A stretch of 64,000 nt of DNA from Pantoea sp. alder81 (lineage in GTDB: Bacteria; Pseudomonadota; Gammaproteobacteria; Enterobacterales; Enterobacteriaceae): contig NZ_JAIUDA010000004.1 of assembly GCF_020179835.1 (NCBI RefSeq), positions 248,001 to 312,000 on the forward strand, read 5' to 3'. Made by a program: the position numbers and the translations under genes. Below, piece by piece: positions 7,387 to 17,115 of this stretch (the stretch's first letter is position 1; the number at the start of each line of letters is the position of its first letter). The notes under the pieces were generated by a model that saw only the letters and a list, made by a program, of their open reading frames with translations, did no database searches and was not told where the DNA came from.

Positions 7387-8763
7387 TTAACGACGGTTCT
7401 TCCAGACGGTCTGGATATTACAGAATTCGTGGACACCAAAGCTGGAAAGTTCACGACCGTAGCCGCTCTTCTTCACGCCACCAATCGCCACACGGGGATC
7501 GGAAGCACCGTTGCCATTGATAAACACGGCGCCGGTTTCCAGTTTCTCTGCCAGCTCATTCGCCATCGCTTCGTTACCGCTCCACACGGTGGCACTCAAA
7601 CCAAATTCGCTGTCGTTGGCCAGTTCTAAAGCATGCTGCGCATCACGTGCTACGGTAATCGCCGCCACAGGGCCAAAGATCTCCTGCTGGAAGGCGATCA
7701 TGTCGGGTGTCACATCAGCAAGGATCGTTGGGGCATAGTAGTTGCCGACGCCATCGATCTTATGACCACCGATAACCAGGCGCGCACCCTGTTTCAGGGT
7801 TTGCTGTACCTGCTGGTCTAACTCATCACGCAGATCATAACGCGCCATCGGTCCGATATAAGTTTCTTCATTCAACGGATCGCCAATTTTTAATGCCTGC
7901 ACAGCAGCGCTAAAACGCGCCTCAAACGCTTCTGCGACACTTTCTTCAATGATGAACCGTTTGGCTGCCATGCATACCTGTCCGGTGTTCTGGTAGCGTC
8001 CTGTGACCGCTGAAGCCACTGCTGCATCGAGATCCGCATCGGCAAGGACGATAAAAGGATCTGCACCACCCAGTTCCAGCACGGTTTTTTTCAACACGGC
8101 GCCGGCTTGCGCCGCAATCGCTCCACCTGCCCGCACACTTCCAGTCACTGCAACAGCAGCAATACGAGGATCCTTGATCGCTGCTGAAACACCGTCGTTA
8201 TCCACGTTAATCACGGTGAAGCCACCTTTTGGCAGATCGGTCGCATCAAATAGTTCCGTCATGAGATGCGCTGAACCCATCACACTTGGGGCGTGCTTCA
8301 GCACATATGTATTCCCTGCCAGCAGCATACTGACTGCGCCGCGCAGCACCTGCCAGTAAGGGAAGTTCCACGGCATCACGGCGAGGATCACACCTAACGG
8401 GCGGAACGACTGCCAGGCTTGCTGATTTTCCACCAGCGTGGGTTTGTCAGCCAACATGGCCGGACCCTGTTCTGCGTACCAGTCACAAAGGTTCGCGCAT
8501 TTCAGGACTTCAGCACGAGCCTGTGCAATGGGTTTACCCATCTCCAATGTCGCCATTGTGGCGAGTTGATCCTGACGCTGACGGATCTGTTCTGCTAACT
8601 GACGCAATACGATGACACGCTGAGCCATGCTGGTGGCGCGCCATTGTGTGAAAGCATCAGCGCTGGTCTGCAACGCAGCTTCAAGCTCAGCTGCATTCTG
8701 TAGTGGATAGGTTGCGATGATTTCGCCAGTGGTAGGATTACGTGAAATAACGTTGTCAGTCAT
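7387..8763 (-). CDS. sad: NAD(P)-dependent succinate-semialdehyde dehydrogenase, Sad/YneI type
   Basis: 458-residue aldehyde dehydrogenase that oxidises succinate semialdehyde to succinate, the last step of 4-aminobutyrate breakdown. It reads closely like E. coli Sad: ANLCDWYAEQGPAML, PTLVENQQAW, PLGVILAVMPWNFPYWQV and AAVAVTGSVRAG. The active-site Glu is in VLELGGADPFIV and the catalytic Cys in QNTGQVCMAAKRF. The end, GGVKKSGYGRELSSFGVHEFCNIQTVWKNRR, is also Sad-like. It stands alone between the toxin-antitoxin pair and the origin, with no GABA aminotransferase nearby, so it may act as a general semialdehyde dehydrogenase. Confidence 0.9.
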   Translation of the reverse strand: MTDNVISRNPTTGEIIATYPLQNAAELEAALQTSADAFTQWRATSMAQRVIVLRQLAEQIRQRQDQLATMATLEMGKPIAQARAEVLKCANLCDWYAEQGPAMLADKPTLVENQQAWQSFRPLGVILAVMPWNFPYWQVLRGAVSMLLAGNTYVLKHAPSVMGSAHLMTELFDATDLPKGGFTVINVDNDGVSAAIKDPRIAAVAVTGSVRAGGAIAAQAGAVLKKTVLELGGADPFIVLADADLDAAVASAVTGRYQNTGQVCMAAKRFIIEESVAEAFEARFSAAVQALKIGDPLNEETYIGPMARYDLRDELDQQVQQTLKQGARLVIGGHKIDGVGNYYAPTILADVTPDMIAFQQEIFGPVAAITVARDAQHALELANDSEFGLSATVWSGNEAMANELAEKLETGAVFINGNGASDPRVAIGGVKKSGYGRELSSFGVHEFCNIQTVWKNRR

Positions 8764-9004
8764 AAGATGCCTTCGTCATGAGTTGTAGGGTGTGAATATG
8801 GCTTTCACCTTACGCTCTGAGAAGATTGATGAAAAATGAATAATAGTGAGGAAGTTGTTCTCTTCTGATGAAAGCTTAGGATGCTATTCGCAAAGAATTA
8901 ATGTTTTAACGCTATTGATGGGATCAATCCTACTGACTTACATATTCCGACAGTTTTTGATGGCAGATGCTGATTCTTCATAGGGTTATGCAGTTATACA
9001 GTGA

Positions 9005-9065
9005 ATAGATCTTAAAGAAAGATCATAGAGAGATCTTAAAGAGATCCTAAGAGATCCCCGATCGC
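9005..9065. other. Dam-site-rich segment of the replication origin
   Basis: Six GATC sites fall in about 55 bases (starting near 9008, 9021, 9033, 9043, 9053, 9060), embedded in A-rich repeats of the type AGATCTTAAAGA. Clustered Dam sites beside iterons are typical of the melting/sequestration region of iteron plasmids. It lies just upstream of the iteron array and repA. Confidence 0.6.
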
Positions 9066-9104
9066 TGTAAGCCGCACCCCACAAGGCCTGAGAAGGTGAT
9101 CGCG

Positions 9105-9203
9105 TTCACTATAATCAGAAAAACGTTCACTACAATCAGCATAATATTCACTATAGACTGTAGAATGTTCACTATAAACAGTGTTAATGTTCACTGTAAT
9201 CAG
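9105..9203 (+). repeat. Five-iteron array upstream of repA (oriV/repA operator)
   Basis: Five direct copies of a 14-mer related to TTCACTGTAATCAG start at 9105, 9126, 9147, 9168 and 9190, a period of 21-22 bases or two helical turns. Copies vary at internal positions (CTATAATC, CTACAATC, CTATAGAC, CTATAAAC, CTGTAATC); the one nearest repA is the consensus. In RepFIB-like plasmids RepA binds such repeats to start replication and to repress its own gene. A DnaA-box-like TCATCCACA follows at about 9217. Confidence 0.85.
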
Positions 9204-9243
9204 AAATCGATCCTTTTCATCCACAGAATGAAGATCTCAGGCT

Positions 9244-10173
9244 ATGGCAGATAAAGAGAGTGAAAACAAAGCGTTACTAGAACCTTTTCTGTCGGTGACA
9301 AAAAATAGTGGTGAGGTTATTCAGCTTCATCCCAATAAAAATAACACCGTACAACCGGTCGCCTTGATGCGCCTGGGTCTGTTCGTTCCGACACTAAAGT
9401 CTACTGCGCGTGGGAAATCGGGCGCGATGGCTTCAACGGACGCCACAAAAGAGCTCAAGAACCTTTCATTGGTTAAATCTGAAGGCTATGAAAAGATTAC
9501 CATTACTGGCGCAAGGCTGGATATGGATAATGATTTCAAAACCTGGGCTGGCATTATCCAGTCTTTCTCGCGTTATCCCTCAAAGGGCGACACGGTGACG
9601 CTGCCGTTTATTGATTTCGTGAAAATGTGCGGGATCCCTTCGGCAAATTCATCAGCGGCCTTACGTAAGCGTTTGGATGCCTCTTTACGACGCATCGCAA
9701 CCAACACGTTGTCCTTTGAAGGTAATGGCAAAGCGTATCATACCCACCTTGTGCAGTCGGCGTATTACGATCGCGAAAAGGATCTGGTGCGTATCCAGGC
9801 CGATCCTAAGCTGTTTGAGCTGTATAACTTTGACCACAAAGTCTTACTTCAGCTGCGTGCCATCTCACGCCTCAAACGTAAGGAATCGGCTCAGGCGCTG
9901 TATACCTATCTTGAAAGCTTGCCAACCAATCCCGCGCCTATATCGTTAGCGCGTCTGCGTATGCGCTTAAACTTAGGGTCTAAGACCACCACACAAAACC
10001 ACGTGGTCCGACGCGCGATGGAGCAGCTCAAAGAGATTGGCTACCTCGACTATTCTGAAGTGAAGCGTGGACGTTCTGTGTTCTTTATTATTCACAGCAG
10101 GACGCCGAAGCTTGATGGTATCAGCAACCTTGAGAGCATTGATTCCCTCGATGAAATCGAGTTTGAAGACTGA
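9244..10173 (+). CDS. repA: RepFIB-like plasmid replication initiator
   Basis: 309-residue initiator of the Rep_3 superfamily with two winged-helix domains. The first is around residues 60-180 ([35 protein letters not shown], then [21 protein letters not shown]). The second is around 185-300 ([27 protein letters not shown], then [12 protein letters not shown] and [28 protein letters not shown]). It binds the iterons on both sides of its gene. The start ATG at 9244 lies 41 bases after the last upstream iteron. The type matches initiators of large Pantoea plasmids; that match is from memory of the family, not a search. Confidence 0.9.
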   Translation: MADKESENKALLEPFLSVTKNSGEVIQLHPNKNNTVQPVALMRLGLFVPTLKSTARGKSGAMASTDATKELKNLSLVKSEGYEKITITGARLDMDNDFKTWAGIIQSFSRYPSKGDTVTLPFIDFVKMCGIPSANSSAALRKRLDASLRRIATNTLSFEGNGKAYHTHLVQSAYYDREKDLVRIQADPKLFELYNFDHKVLLQLRAISRLKRKESAQALYTYLESLPTNPAPISLARLRMRLNLGSKTTTQNHVVRRAMEQLKEIGYLDYSEVKRGRSVFFIIHSRTPKLDGISNLESIDSLDEIEFED

Positions 10174-10182
10174 TTTTTCGCG

Positions 10183-10317
10183 TTCACTGTAATCAGCGCC
10201 CTTCCTGAGAGAGTGTCACTTTATCGCCAAAAGTGACACTCACCTCTTTCACTCTGTTCACTGTAATCAGCATACCTTCACACATTCACTGTAATCAGTA
10301 ACGTTCACTGTAAACAG
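10183..10317 (+). repeat. Forward iterons immediately downstream of repA
   Basis: Four copies in repA orientation: 10183-10196, 10257-10270 and 10285-10298 (all exact TTCACTGTAATCAG) and 10304-10317 (CTGTAAACAG variant). They surround the repA terminator hairpin. Confidence 0.85.
10212..10240 (+). terminator. Strong hairpin after repA
   Basis: Perfect 11-bp stem AGTGTCACTTT / AAAGTGACACT around the loop atcgcca, 39 bases after the repA stop. There is no long T-run, so it may be a weak terminator or a structural element between iterons. Confidence 0.55.
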
Positions 10318-11032
10318 TATCCAGCGACTCGCTAATCTCACTTTCACTTATATCGCTCTTATAATAGACGATTCATTGGGCTAATAATTGATAGTGAGTA
10401 CTTACCAGGTGGGTATTTATCTCGGGCATCTCCCACAATTGGTATCGATTGCTGATTACAGTGAACATTGGGAATGCGGGAAGCTTATGCTGATTACAGT
10501 GAATGTTGGTTGTGAAGGGGCAACTGATTACAGTGAATGAATTAGGTTAACTTGATGAATTTTATCGTTAATATTATGGAATGTGTCATTCATTCACTGT
10601 AATCAGTTTAATCGCTGTACAAGTAAACAGTAAAAGTGACAGGGTTGCTCACCTTCACTGATTACAGTGAATTTTCGCCCTCATTGCAGATTGCAGTGAA
10701 CGTTATGCCAATGAGATTGATGATGGATTTAAGGAGGTGATCCTGTGCGTCACGCTGTCACTGATTACAGTGAATGCTCAACTGCCCTCCCCTCTTCCGA
10801 TGCACATCTCTCCCCCGACCTCTATGGCCGCCGAGGATCATTCTACTGATTACAGTGAACGTTAATGGTCTGACTGCCGATGAGCTGTTACTGAATACAG
10901 TGAATGTTTTGGCTGTGGATTCGGTAGTATCAGGAAGACGGTCATAAGTGGTTTGCTGATTACAGTGAACGTTTGAGCTCACAGGCAGACATTGTTTTTC
11001 GCGTTGAGCCTGTAATTGAGGCGGCTAAAATA

Positions 11033-11074
11033 CTCATCTCTCATCTCTCATCTCTCATCTCTCATCTCTCATCT
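11033..11074 (+). repeat. Heptanucleotide tandem repeat, CTCATCT x 6
   Basis: Six perfect copies of CTCATCT in a row, followed by a decayed partial copy. It lies in the iteron field between the copies at 10956 and 11406. Confidence 0.95.
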
Positions 11075-11450
11075 CTCGTCTTAAAGCTCAAACCGACCAT
11101 ACTTCCCGAGGCGTTCCCCCACTCATTCCTCATCGAACATGGCTCTTCAACCCTCACCCATTGAGCATGATTAACCCTTCAACTGTCTTCACAACTCTTC
11201 CACTGAGCATCATTAACCCTCCAGGACTCGCCAGTCATTGCACCAGCTATCTTCTATTCACCATGAGTCACCACTAACCACTTATCAGCTTTAACTCATG
11301 AGTAAGTAGCCATGAGTCCTCAATGATTTTCATCCTCTCTCATCCATGAACACGCAACCATCACTCGGGAGCCATTAACCGCAACTGGCTACTCAACATG
11401 GGTTACTGATTACAGTGAATGTTGATCGCCATTCCAGACCGTTTTTTCAT

Positions 11451-11501
<51 letters not shown>

Positions 11502-12281
11502 ATTCACTGATTACAGTGAACGTTCTGTCTATTACCCGCTCCCCTCTCACCGATAATGGTGATTCCATTCAGAACGAAATTACTGACTATAGTGAACGCT
11601 GCGCTTAGCGAACGATTTGGCTTACTGATTACAGTGAACGGTTGATTGCGACTTAGACAAACTGCTGATTACAGTGAATGCTTGTGAGCCATACGAGGTG
11701 TCGTTTACTGATTACAGTGAACACTTGGTAAAAAGCGAGGCTACCCAAGCGCAGTCTACTGATTACAGTGAATGCTCATATTGGAACTCAGCCGTCGCGA
11801 ACCAAACTGAATCGCCCACTACTGATTCCGCCATGGGCTACCCAGGGCATTCAAAGCGCAGCGTAAGAAACAAGTCATGCTGATTACAGTGAACGTTACG
11901 CCGATGCTTGCTGATTACAGTGAACCTTATGCCGATTGCAGTGAACGTTTGCTGATTACAGTGAATGTTTAGCTGACTGCAGTGAACGCAGAGCGTGATT
12001 TCAGTCGCAATACCCTGCCCTTTAATCTCGTGCAACGGACACTCCAAATACTGATTACAGTGAATGTTGGATCAAATCAGCGAATGCGGCTTTGGTCACA
12101 CTTTCACCTTTTATTATGCTCTGGTTAAAACAACATCGCTGATTACAGTGAACGTTTGCACTAACACCCTCTTACTCAAGGTCTTTTCATAAACCTAAGA
12201 GTTTCGCATTAGATGAGATAGATTTGCCTCATGTGCAGGATTTCGGTATAAAGTCATAAATCCTACATGTGTGGAGCAAGT

Positions 12282-13481
12282 ATGGCTAACGATGAGAAGC
12301 AAGTTCTGAAAGTCGCACAACGTTCAGAAAAGATGCTGATGAGCCTGACGGAACAGATTCAGGCGCAGAAAGAAGAGTTGAAAGAAAACACTTTTTATCA
12401 GGTTTACGCTAAAGCGGCGTTAGCCAAACTCCCTAAATTGACGCGTGCGAGCGTTGATTACGCCGTGAATGAAATGGAAGAGAACGGCTATCCATTTGAT
12501 AAACGTGCTGCGGGCAGCTCGACTAAGTATGCGATGTCGATTCAGAACATCATTGATATCTATCATCACCGTGGTGTTCCAAAGTATCGCGATCGTCATG
12601 GAGATGCGTTCACGCTTTTTGTGGGTAATCTCAAAGGCGGCGTATCAAAAACCGTATCGACGGTCTCACTGGCCCATGCGTTACGTGCGCATCCGCATCT
12701 GCTGTTTGAAGATCTGCGTGTTTTAGTCATCGACCTCGACCCGCAATCCTCTGCCACCATGTTCCTCAATCATGAGCGTTCGGTAGGACTGGTGGAAGCC
12801 ACAGCGGCTCAAGCGATGCTGCAAAACGTGGGCCGTGAAGAACTGCTGAACGAATTCATCGTGCCATCAATTATTCCCGGCGTAGACGTTCTGCCGGCTT
12901 CGATTGATGACGCCTTCATTGCTTCACGCTGGGAAGAACTGTGTGCTGAGCATCTGCCTACGCAGAACGTGCATGCGGTTCTGTATGACAACGTCGTAGC
13001 AAAATTGAAGAAAGATTATGACTTCATCTTCATCGACAGTGGCCCACATCTGGATGCCTTCCTGAAGAATGCTATCGCAGCGTCTGATTTATTGATGACG
13101 CCGGTTCCTCCCGCTCAAGTTGATTTCCATTCAACGTTGAAGTATCTGACGCGCCTCCCGGAACTGATTGGCATTATTGAGGAATCGGGCGCATCCTGCC
13201 GCTTGCAAGGCAACATCGGCTTTATGTCGAAGCTATCGAATAAAGCGGACCACAAGCTCTGTCACAGCCTGGCGAAAGAGATCTTTGGCGGCGACATGCT
13301 GGATGCTGCGTTACCGCGTCTGGACGGCTTTGAACGTTGCGGAGAGTCATTTGATACGGTGATCTCTGCGAATCCATCGACATATGTGGGCAGCACCGAA
13401 GCCTTGAAGAATGCGCGTTCGGCAGCGGAAGATTTCGCTAAAGCCGTGTTTGATCGCATTGAATTTATTCGCCTGAACTGA
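12282..13481 (+). CDS. parA: ParA partition ATPase, type Ia with N-terminal DNA-binding region
   Basis: 399-residue Walker-type ATPase of the large (P1/F SopA-like) group. An N-terminal region of about 110 residues resembling the helix-turn-helix part of these proteins precedes the ATPase core. The deviant Walker A is GNLKGGVSKTVSTVSLAHAL; Walker A' is VLVIDLDPQSSATM and Walker B is YDFIFIDSGPHLD. ParA segregates the plasmid with ParB and normally represses the parAB promoter. ATG 12282 is preferred over an upstream in-frame ATG at 12267 because GGAG lies 7 bases before it. parB follows after 7 bases. Confidence 0.9.
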   Translation: MANDEKQVLKVAQRSEKMLMSLTEQIQAQKEELKENTFYQVYAKAALAKLPKLTRASVDYAVNEMEENGYPFDKRAAGSSTKYAMSIQNIIDIYHHRGVPKYRDRHGDAFTLFVGNLKGGVSKTVSTVSLAHALRAHPHLLFEDLRVLVIDLDPQSSATMFLNHERSVGLVEATAAQAMLQNVGREELLNEFIVPSIIPGVDVLPASIDDAFIASRWEELCAEHLPTQNVHAVLYDNVVAKLKKDYDFIFIDSGPHLDAFLKNAIAASDLLMTPVPPAQVDFHSTLKYLTRLPELIGIIEESGASCRLQGNIGFMSKLSNKADHKLCHSLAKEIFGGDMLDAALPRLDGFERCGESFDTVISANPSTYVGSTEALKNARSAAEDFAKAVFDRIEFIRLN

Positions 13482-13488
13482 GGTTACT

Positions 13489-14460
13489 ATGAGCGCAAAA
13501 CGAATCACGATTGGCCGTACCTTCAGCCAGACACCTTTGCAGACAGAGGATGCTTCCGACGGACATTCTCAAACCTTCATCCTCTCAACCGGTAAGCGTG
13601 CCCTGTTCACGCTTGAGCACATTACGGCGAAGGAAATCGAAGAAAAAACCTATGTCGTCATGGAAACCAATGGCCGCGATCAGTCAGGCCTGACGCCAGA
13701 ATCGCTGCGCGACATCATTCGCACTATCAAATTACAGCAGTTCTTCCCTGCTATTGGTGTGAAACAGGGCGACCGTATCGAAATCCTGGATGGCTCCCGA
13801 CGTCGCGCGGCGGCTCTCCACTGCAAAACCGGGCTGGATGTGCTTGTCACTGAGGTCGCCATCACAGCCGATGAAGCTCGTCGTCTGGCACAGGACATCC
13901 AAACCGCGCGCGAACATAATCTGCGTGAAGTAGGAATGCGTTTACTGTCATTGAAGGACAGTGGCCTGTCACAGAAAGAAATTGCACAGAGCGAAGGTCT
14001 TTCGCAGGCGAAAGTCACGCGTGCATTACAGGCTGCGAGCGTGCCACTGGAGCTGGTGACTTTGTTCCCCAATCATTCCGAGTTAACTTACCCGGACTAC
14101 AAAACGCTGCTGCAGGCTTATGAAAAGCTGCAGGAGATTGGTCAGTCGGTTGAAGCGTTAATTGACACCATCGGCATGGATGTAGACACAGTCTGCGCAC
14201 GAGATGGCCTGGCTGAAGATGAAGTGAAAAATGGTATTTTGCGTCTGGTACGCAATGGCAGCCAGACGCTGATCCAGTCGCCAGCTAAGGATAAAGCTGT
14301 CGCCACACCTCTCTGGTCGTTTGCAGATAAAGATCGCTATGCCCGCAAGAAAACGCGAGGTCGCATGTTCAGCTACGAATTTAATCGTCAGTCTAAAGAG
14401 CTTCAGGATGAGTTAGATAGAGTGATAAATGAGACACTCAACAAATATCTCAATCAATAG
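13489..14460 (+). CDS. parB: ParB centromere-binding protein
   Basis: 323-residue partition protein in an operon with parA. The ParB/Srx-like domain (about 50-130) contains LRDIIRTIKLQQFFPAIGVKQGDRIEILDGSRRRAAAL, the arginine-rich motif that binds CTP in the family. A helix-turn-helix follows (MRLLSLKDSGLSQKEIAQSEGLSQAKVTRALQAA, about 145-180). The C-terminal part (YARKKTRGRMFSYEFNRQSKELQDELDRVI) resembles the DNA-binding/dimer domain of P1-like ParB. It should bind the palindromes just downstream. A terminator follows the stop immediately. Confidence 0.9.
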   Translation: MSAKRITIGRTFSQTPLQTEDASDGHSQTFILSTGKRALFTLEHITAKEIEEKTYVVMETNGRDQSGLTPESLRDIIRTIKLQQFFPAIGVKQGDRIEILDGSRRRAAALHCKTGLDVLVTEVAITADEARRLAQDIQTAREHNLREVGMRLLSLKDSGLSQKEIAQSEGLSQAKVTRALQAASVPLELVTLFPNHSELTYPDYKTLLQAYEKLQEIGQSVEALIDTIGMDVDTVCARDGLAEDEVKNGILRLVRNGSQTLIQSPAKDKAVATPLWSFADKDRYARKKTRGRMFSYEFNRQSKELQDELDRVINETLNKYLNQ

Positions 14461-14466
14461 CGAAAT

Positions 14467-14489
14467 GCCGCCTTCGGGCGGTTTTTTTT
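14467..14489 (+). terminator. Rho-independent terminator after parB
   Basis: CCGCC, loop ttcg, GGCGG followed by eight T. The ultra-stable ttcg loop and T-run 7 bases after the parB stop make it a clear intrinsic terminator. Confidence 0.88.
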
Positions 14490-14495
14490 GCCTGA

Positions 14496-14830
14496 ATTTC
14501 AGCTTTTCGCCAGTGCTATTTCATCGCTAACTGTATGAAAAATATCTAACCTGCGTGGAAATTTCAGGCTGAAATCGCCAATTATTTCATCGTGTCCCTT
14601 TGCTAAAATCTCATGCGACTTAGTTTTGTGAATCAGTGATGGAGGCAAATTGACCAGCTGGATAGGAAATCGACAAAGGTTATTTAAAGGAGGATTTTAA
14701 ACTGCGGATGTTCTGAAATTCGCTAAGTTCGCCAACACAATTTCACGATTAATTTATTGAATTTAAAGTGTTTTATGATTTAATTTCAGGCTGAAATCGC
14801 CAGTATTTCAGCGAATTTCAGCTCTTCATT
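14496..14830. promoter_or_regulatory. Candidate parS centromere region
   Basis: Two copies of ATTTCAG-g-CTGAAATCGCC lie at 14557-14579 and 14779-14801, with half-sites or degenerate copies at 14496-14511 and about 14806-14822. The core is an inverted repeat (ATTTCAG / CTGAAAT). The cluster is directly downstream of parB, the usual place for parS in F- and P1-like systems. No gene lies in 14461-14907; the remaining sequence is AT-rich. Confidence 0.6.
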
Positions 14831-14870
14831 AATGAAACTAACCCGGTTTAGCCAGATGATATACAATGAT

Positions 14871-14893
14871 TTATCCACAGAAAAGGTGGATAA
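14871..14893. promoter_or_regulatory. Inverted pair of DnaA boxes
   Basis: A consensus DnaA box TTATCCACA (14871-14879) is followed after 5 bases by its near-complement GGTGGATAA (14885-14893, one mismatch). It could help load DnaA on the plasmid or be part of the centromere region; it is more than 4 kb from the iterons next to repA. Confidence 0.5.
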
Positions 14894-14907
14894 CTTTATT
14901 GGCGAAG

Positions 14908-16842
14908 TCAGGCCGTTAGCGACAAGGCATTGAAAGATTGCCAGACAGCGTCCCGAACGCGAACAGGTTTGTTTATCAGACCCAAGGCATAAAAGCGATC
15001 GGCGATAATCTGCTGCTCTTTGATCACCTCAAACGCCATTGAACGCGTTTTATGACTGCGTCGGGTCAATGCCCTCTCGACAGCCAATATATCAAGACCT
15101 AATTCCTGCGCGAGCAGACCAGCCGCTTCATGGCGATGACTATCAATAAAAATGCCAGTCTGCTGCAAGCTATCTACCAGCTGCTGGACCACGTCATGAT
15201 GTTTTTCTACATAATTGCGACGGGCCAGATAGAATTGGTGGTTGCGGACACGTCCCTCACCATTGGCAAGCACACGCAATTCAGAATTGCTCTCTGCCGC
15301 ACTGAGCAAAGGGTCCCACATCATCCAGGCATCAACAGCGAGATTATCACTCGCGGTCAGCGGATATTTCGGCGGCGCATACACCACTTTCAGTTCATCA
15401 AGGGCGATACCCGCTTCTTCCAACACTTGCAGCAGTAACCAGTGAACATTAGAACCTTTATTGACCGAAATGCGTTTACCGCGTAAATCGGCAATGCTAC
15501 GAATATCGCTATCGACCGGAACAACAATCCCCACGCTGCTTGGCGCTGGTGGTTCCCAGGCGATGTAAGTTACGGCATTGCCATTCGCCTGGGCAAAAAT
15601 AGGCGGGACCTCGCCGGTGGTACCAAAATCAATCTCATTATTCTGCAATGCATAAAGCAATTGAGGCCCGGCAGGAAATTCGCTCCACAACACGCTGACG
15701 CCCTGCTGTGCAAAGCACTGCTCAAGACTTTGCCGTGCTTTTAACACGCCAAGATTACCGAATTTCTGATAACCAATACGCAACTCTCGTTCCTGATTAG
15801 GCTCAAGAGAAGAGGCAGTTGCAATGTGACTCGCCGTCTTACGCCGTCCTTTTATCATTCCCTGATGAGCAAGATGAGTACGCAGTGTGTGGCGGCTGAT
15901 GCCAAGTAACGTCGCGGCCTGCGTCTGATTTTGATCGGTGAATTCCAGCGCGTTATTAATCAGACTGGCAATCACGCGATCAAACAGCTGATTGGGCTTG
16001 GTGGAGAGTTGTTGACGCAGGAAGCTATCAAGCGTTGATTCCTCCGCACTGTTGAAACCCTGTTCACTGTGTCCCGCCAGTCGCAGCTGGGTTGACGTCA
16101 GCGTCTCTTCCCGGCTGAGGAGCACTGCATTATGTAGCGTATTTTCCAGCTCACGAATATTACCCGGCCAGCTGTACTCAAGCAGTGCTTCCAAGGCATC
16201 AGGAGATAAGCGGCGTGCCGGTCGACCTAAGCGACGTGCATAGAGTGAAAGGAAATACTGCGCCAGTAGCGGGATATCATCACGACGCTGACGCAATGGC
16301 GGCAGCGGCACTACCGCAATGTTGAGACGATAGTAAAGGTCTTCTCTGAATCGTCGTTCGCGGATCGCCTGTGCTAAATCTACGTGGGTGGCAGCGATGA
16401 CACGCACATCGACTTTGATCGGCTTGCGCGAACCCACACGCGTAATCTCGCGTTCCTGCAACACGCGCAGCAATTTAACCTGTAATGAGAGACTCAGTTC
16501 CCCAATCTCATCCAGCAGCAACGTGCCGCCCTGCGCGGATTCAAACCAACCGGGATGAGATTGGGTCGCGCCGGTAAATGCCCCTTTCTCATGACCAAAG
16601 AGTTCGGCCTCAGCAAGACTTTCCGTCAAAGCGCCGCAGTTAACGGCGAGGAAGGGGCCATGTCGGCGTTGGCTATGATGATGCAGATAGCGTGCCACCA
16701 CTTCCTTACCCGTGCCGGTCTCGCCGACAATTAATACAGTGGCATCCGTGGGAGCGAATTTATCGAGGAGTGATTGAAAAGCGAGAGAAGCCGGGTCGAC
16801 TAAACGCGGTGAGTCGGTGTAATTGCTATAGTTGGTCAGCAT
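14908..16842 (-). CDS. Sigma-54-dependent activator fused to an SsuA-like substrate-binding domain
   Basis: 644-residue enhancer-binding protein with an unusual C-terminus. There is almost no N-terminal receiver. The AAA+ domain (about 15-255) has Walker A GETGTGKE (40-47), the sigma-54 contact loop GAFTGA (87-92), Walker [12 protein letters not shown] (105-115) and [15 protein letters not shown] (221-235). A Fis-type helix-turn-helix lies at about 305-328 ([17 protein letters not shown]). Residues about 353-644 are homologous along their length to the SsuA protein encoded at 28596-29543: shared [46 protein letters not shown] and [30 protein letters not shown]. Lacking a signal peptide, it should sense a sulfonate-like ligand in the cytoplasm and drive the divergent sulfur island. 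The sensing role is inference. Confidence 0.88.
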   Translation of the reverse strand: MLTNYSNYTDSPRLVDPASLAFQSLLDKFAPTDATVLIVGETGTGKEVVARYLHHHSQRRHGPFLAVNCGALTESLAEAELFGHEKGAFTGATQSHPGWFESAQGGTLLLDEIGELSLSLQVKLLRVLQEREITRVGSRKPIKVDVRVIAATHVDLAQAIRERRFREDLYYRLNIAVVPLPPLRQRRDDIPLLAQYFLSLYARRLGRPARRLSPDALEALLEYSWPGNIRELENTLHNAVLLSREETLTSTQLRLAGHSEQGFNSAEESTLDSFLRQQLSTKPNQLFDRVIASLINNALEFTDQNQTQAATLLGISRHTLRTHLAHQGMIKGRRKTASHIATASSLEPNQERELRIGYQKFGNLGVLKARQSLEQCFAQQGVSVLWSEFPAGPQLLYALQNNEIDFGTTGEVPPIFAQANGNAVTYIAWEPPAPSSVGIVVPVDSDIRSIADLRGKRISVNKGSNVHWLLLQVLEEAGIALDELKVVYAPPKYPLTASDNLAVDAWMMWDPLLSAAESNSELRVLANGEGRVRNHQFYLARRNYVEKHHDVVQQLVDSLQQTGIFIDSHRHEAAGLLAQELGLDILAVERALTRRSHKTRSMAFEVIKEQQIIADRFYALGLINKPVRVRDAVWQSFNALSLTA

Positions 16843-16921
16843 AGTTTGATGTCCATTAAGGAGTATCAGTACACGCTAAACTTTGCTATTCAGTGTTAAC
16901 AGCAGGAAAAAAGCATAAGCA

Positions 16922-16967
16922 GTTGCATATGCAGCAATAGCTGTAGGCGGTAAGTTGCCGATGCAAC
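16922..16967. promoter_or_regulatory. Paired dyads, candidate enhancer for the sigma-54 activator
   Basis: GTTGC-atat-GCAGC (16922-16935) and GTTGC-cgat-GCAAC (16954-16967) are related inverted repeats exactly 32 bases apart, about three helical turns. They lie about 97 and 129 bases upstream of the predicted sigma-54 start site, a normal enhancer distance, and just upstream of the activator gene, so they could also mediate autoregulation. Confidence 0.5.
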
Positions 16968-17029
16968 TACCCGATTACGGCTTAAGTCCTTAACCTGCTG
17001 AAATACCGCAATAATCACCAGAGCCAAAG

Positions 17030-17046
17030 CTGGCACGCTTTTCGCT
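17030..17046 (+). promoter_or_regulatory. Sigma-54 (-24/-12) promoter of the sulfur island
   Basis: TGGCACG, four bases, TCGCT: GG at 17032-17033 and GC at 17044-17045 with the required ten bases between. Only one base departs from TGGCACG-N4-TTGCW. Transcription should begin near 17057, about 60 bases before ssuD. Confidence 0.75.
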
Positions 17047-17115
17047 AATAGCCATATAACTAAATAAGCAGTCCGAAATGACCATTTTTTAATAAAGTTA
17101 TATAGGAAAAGCATA

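Noticed and set aside
10973-11164. 63-codon frame through the CTCATCT repeat
   Set aside because: It encodes only repeat-derived Ser/Leu/His and has no ribosome-binding site.
11674-11883. 69-codon frame in the iteron field
   Set aside because: Its codons are mostly iteron copies (TDYSE repeats); no start signal and no family resemblance.
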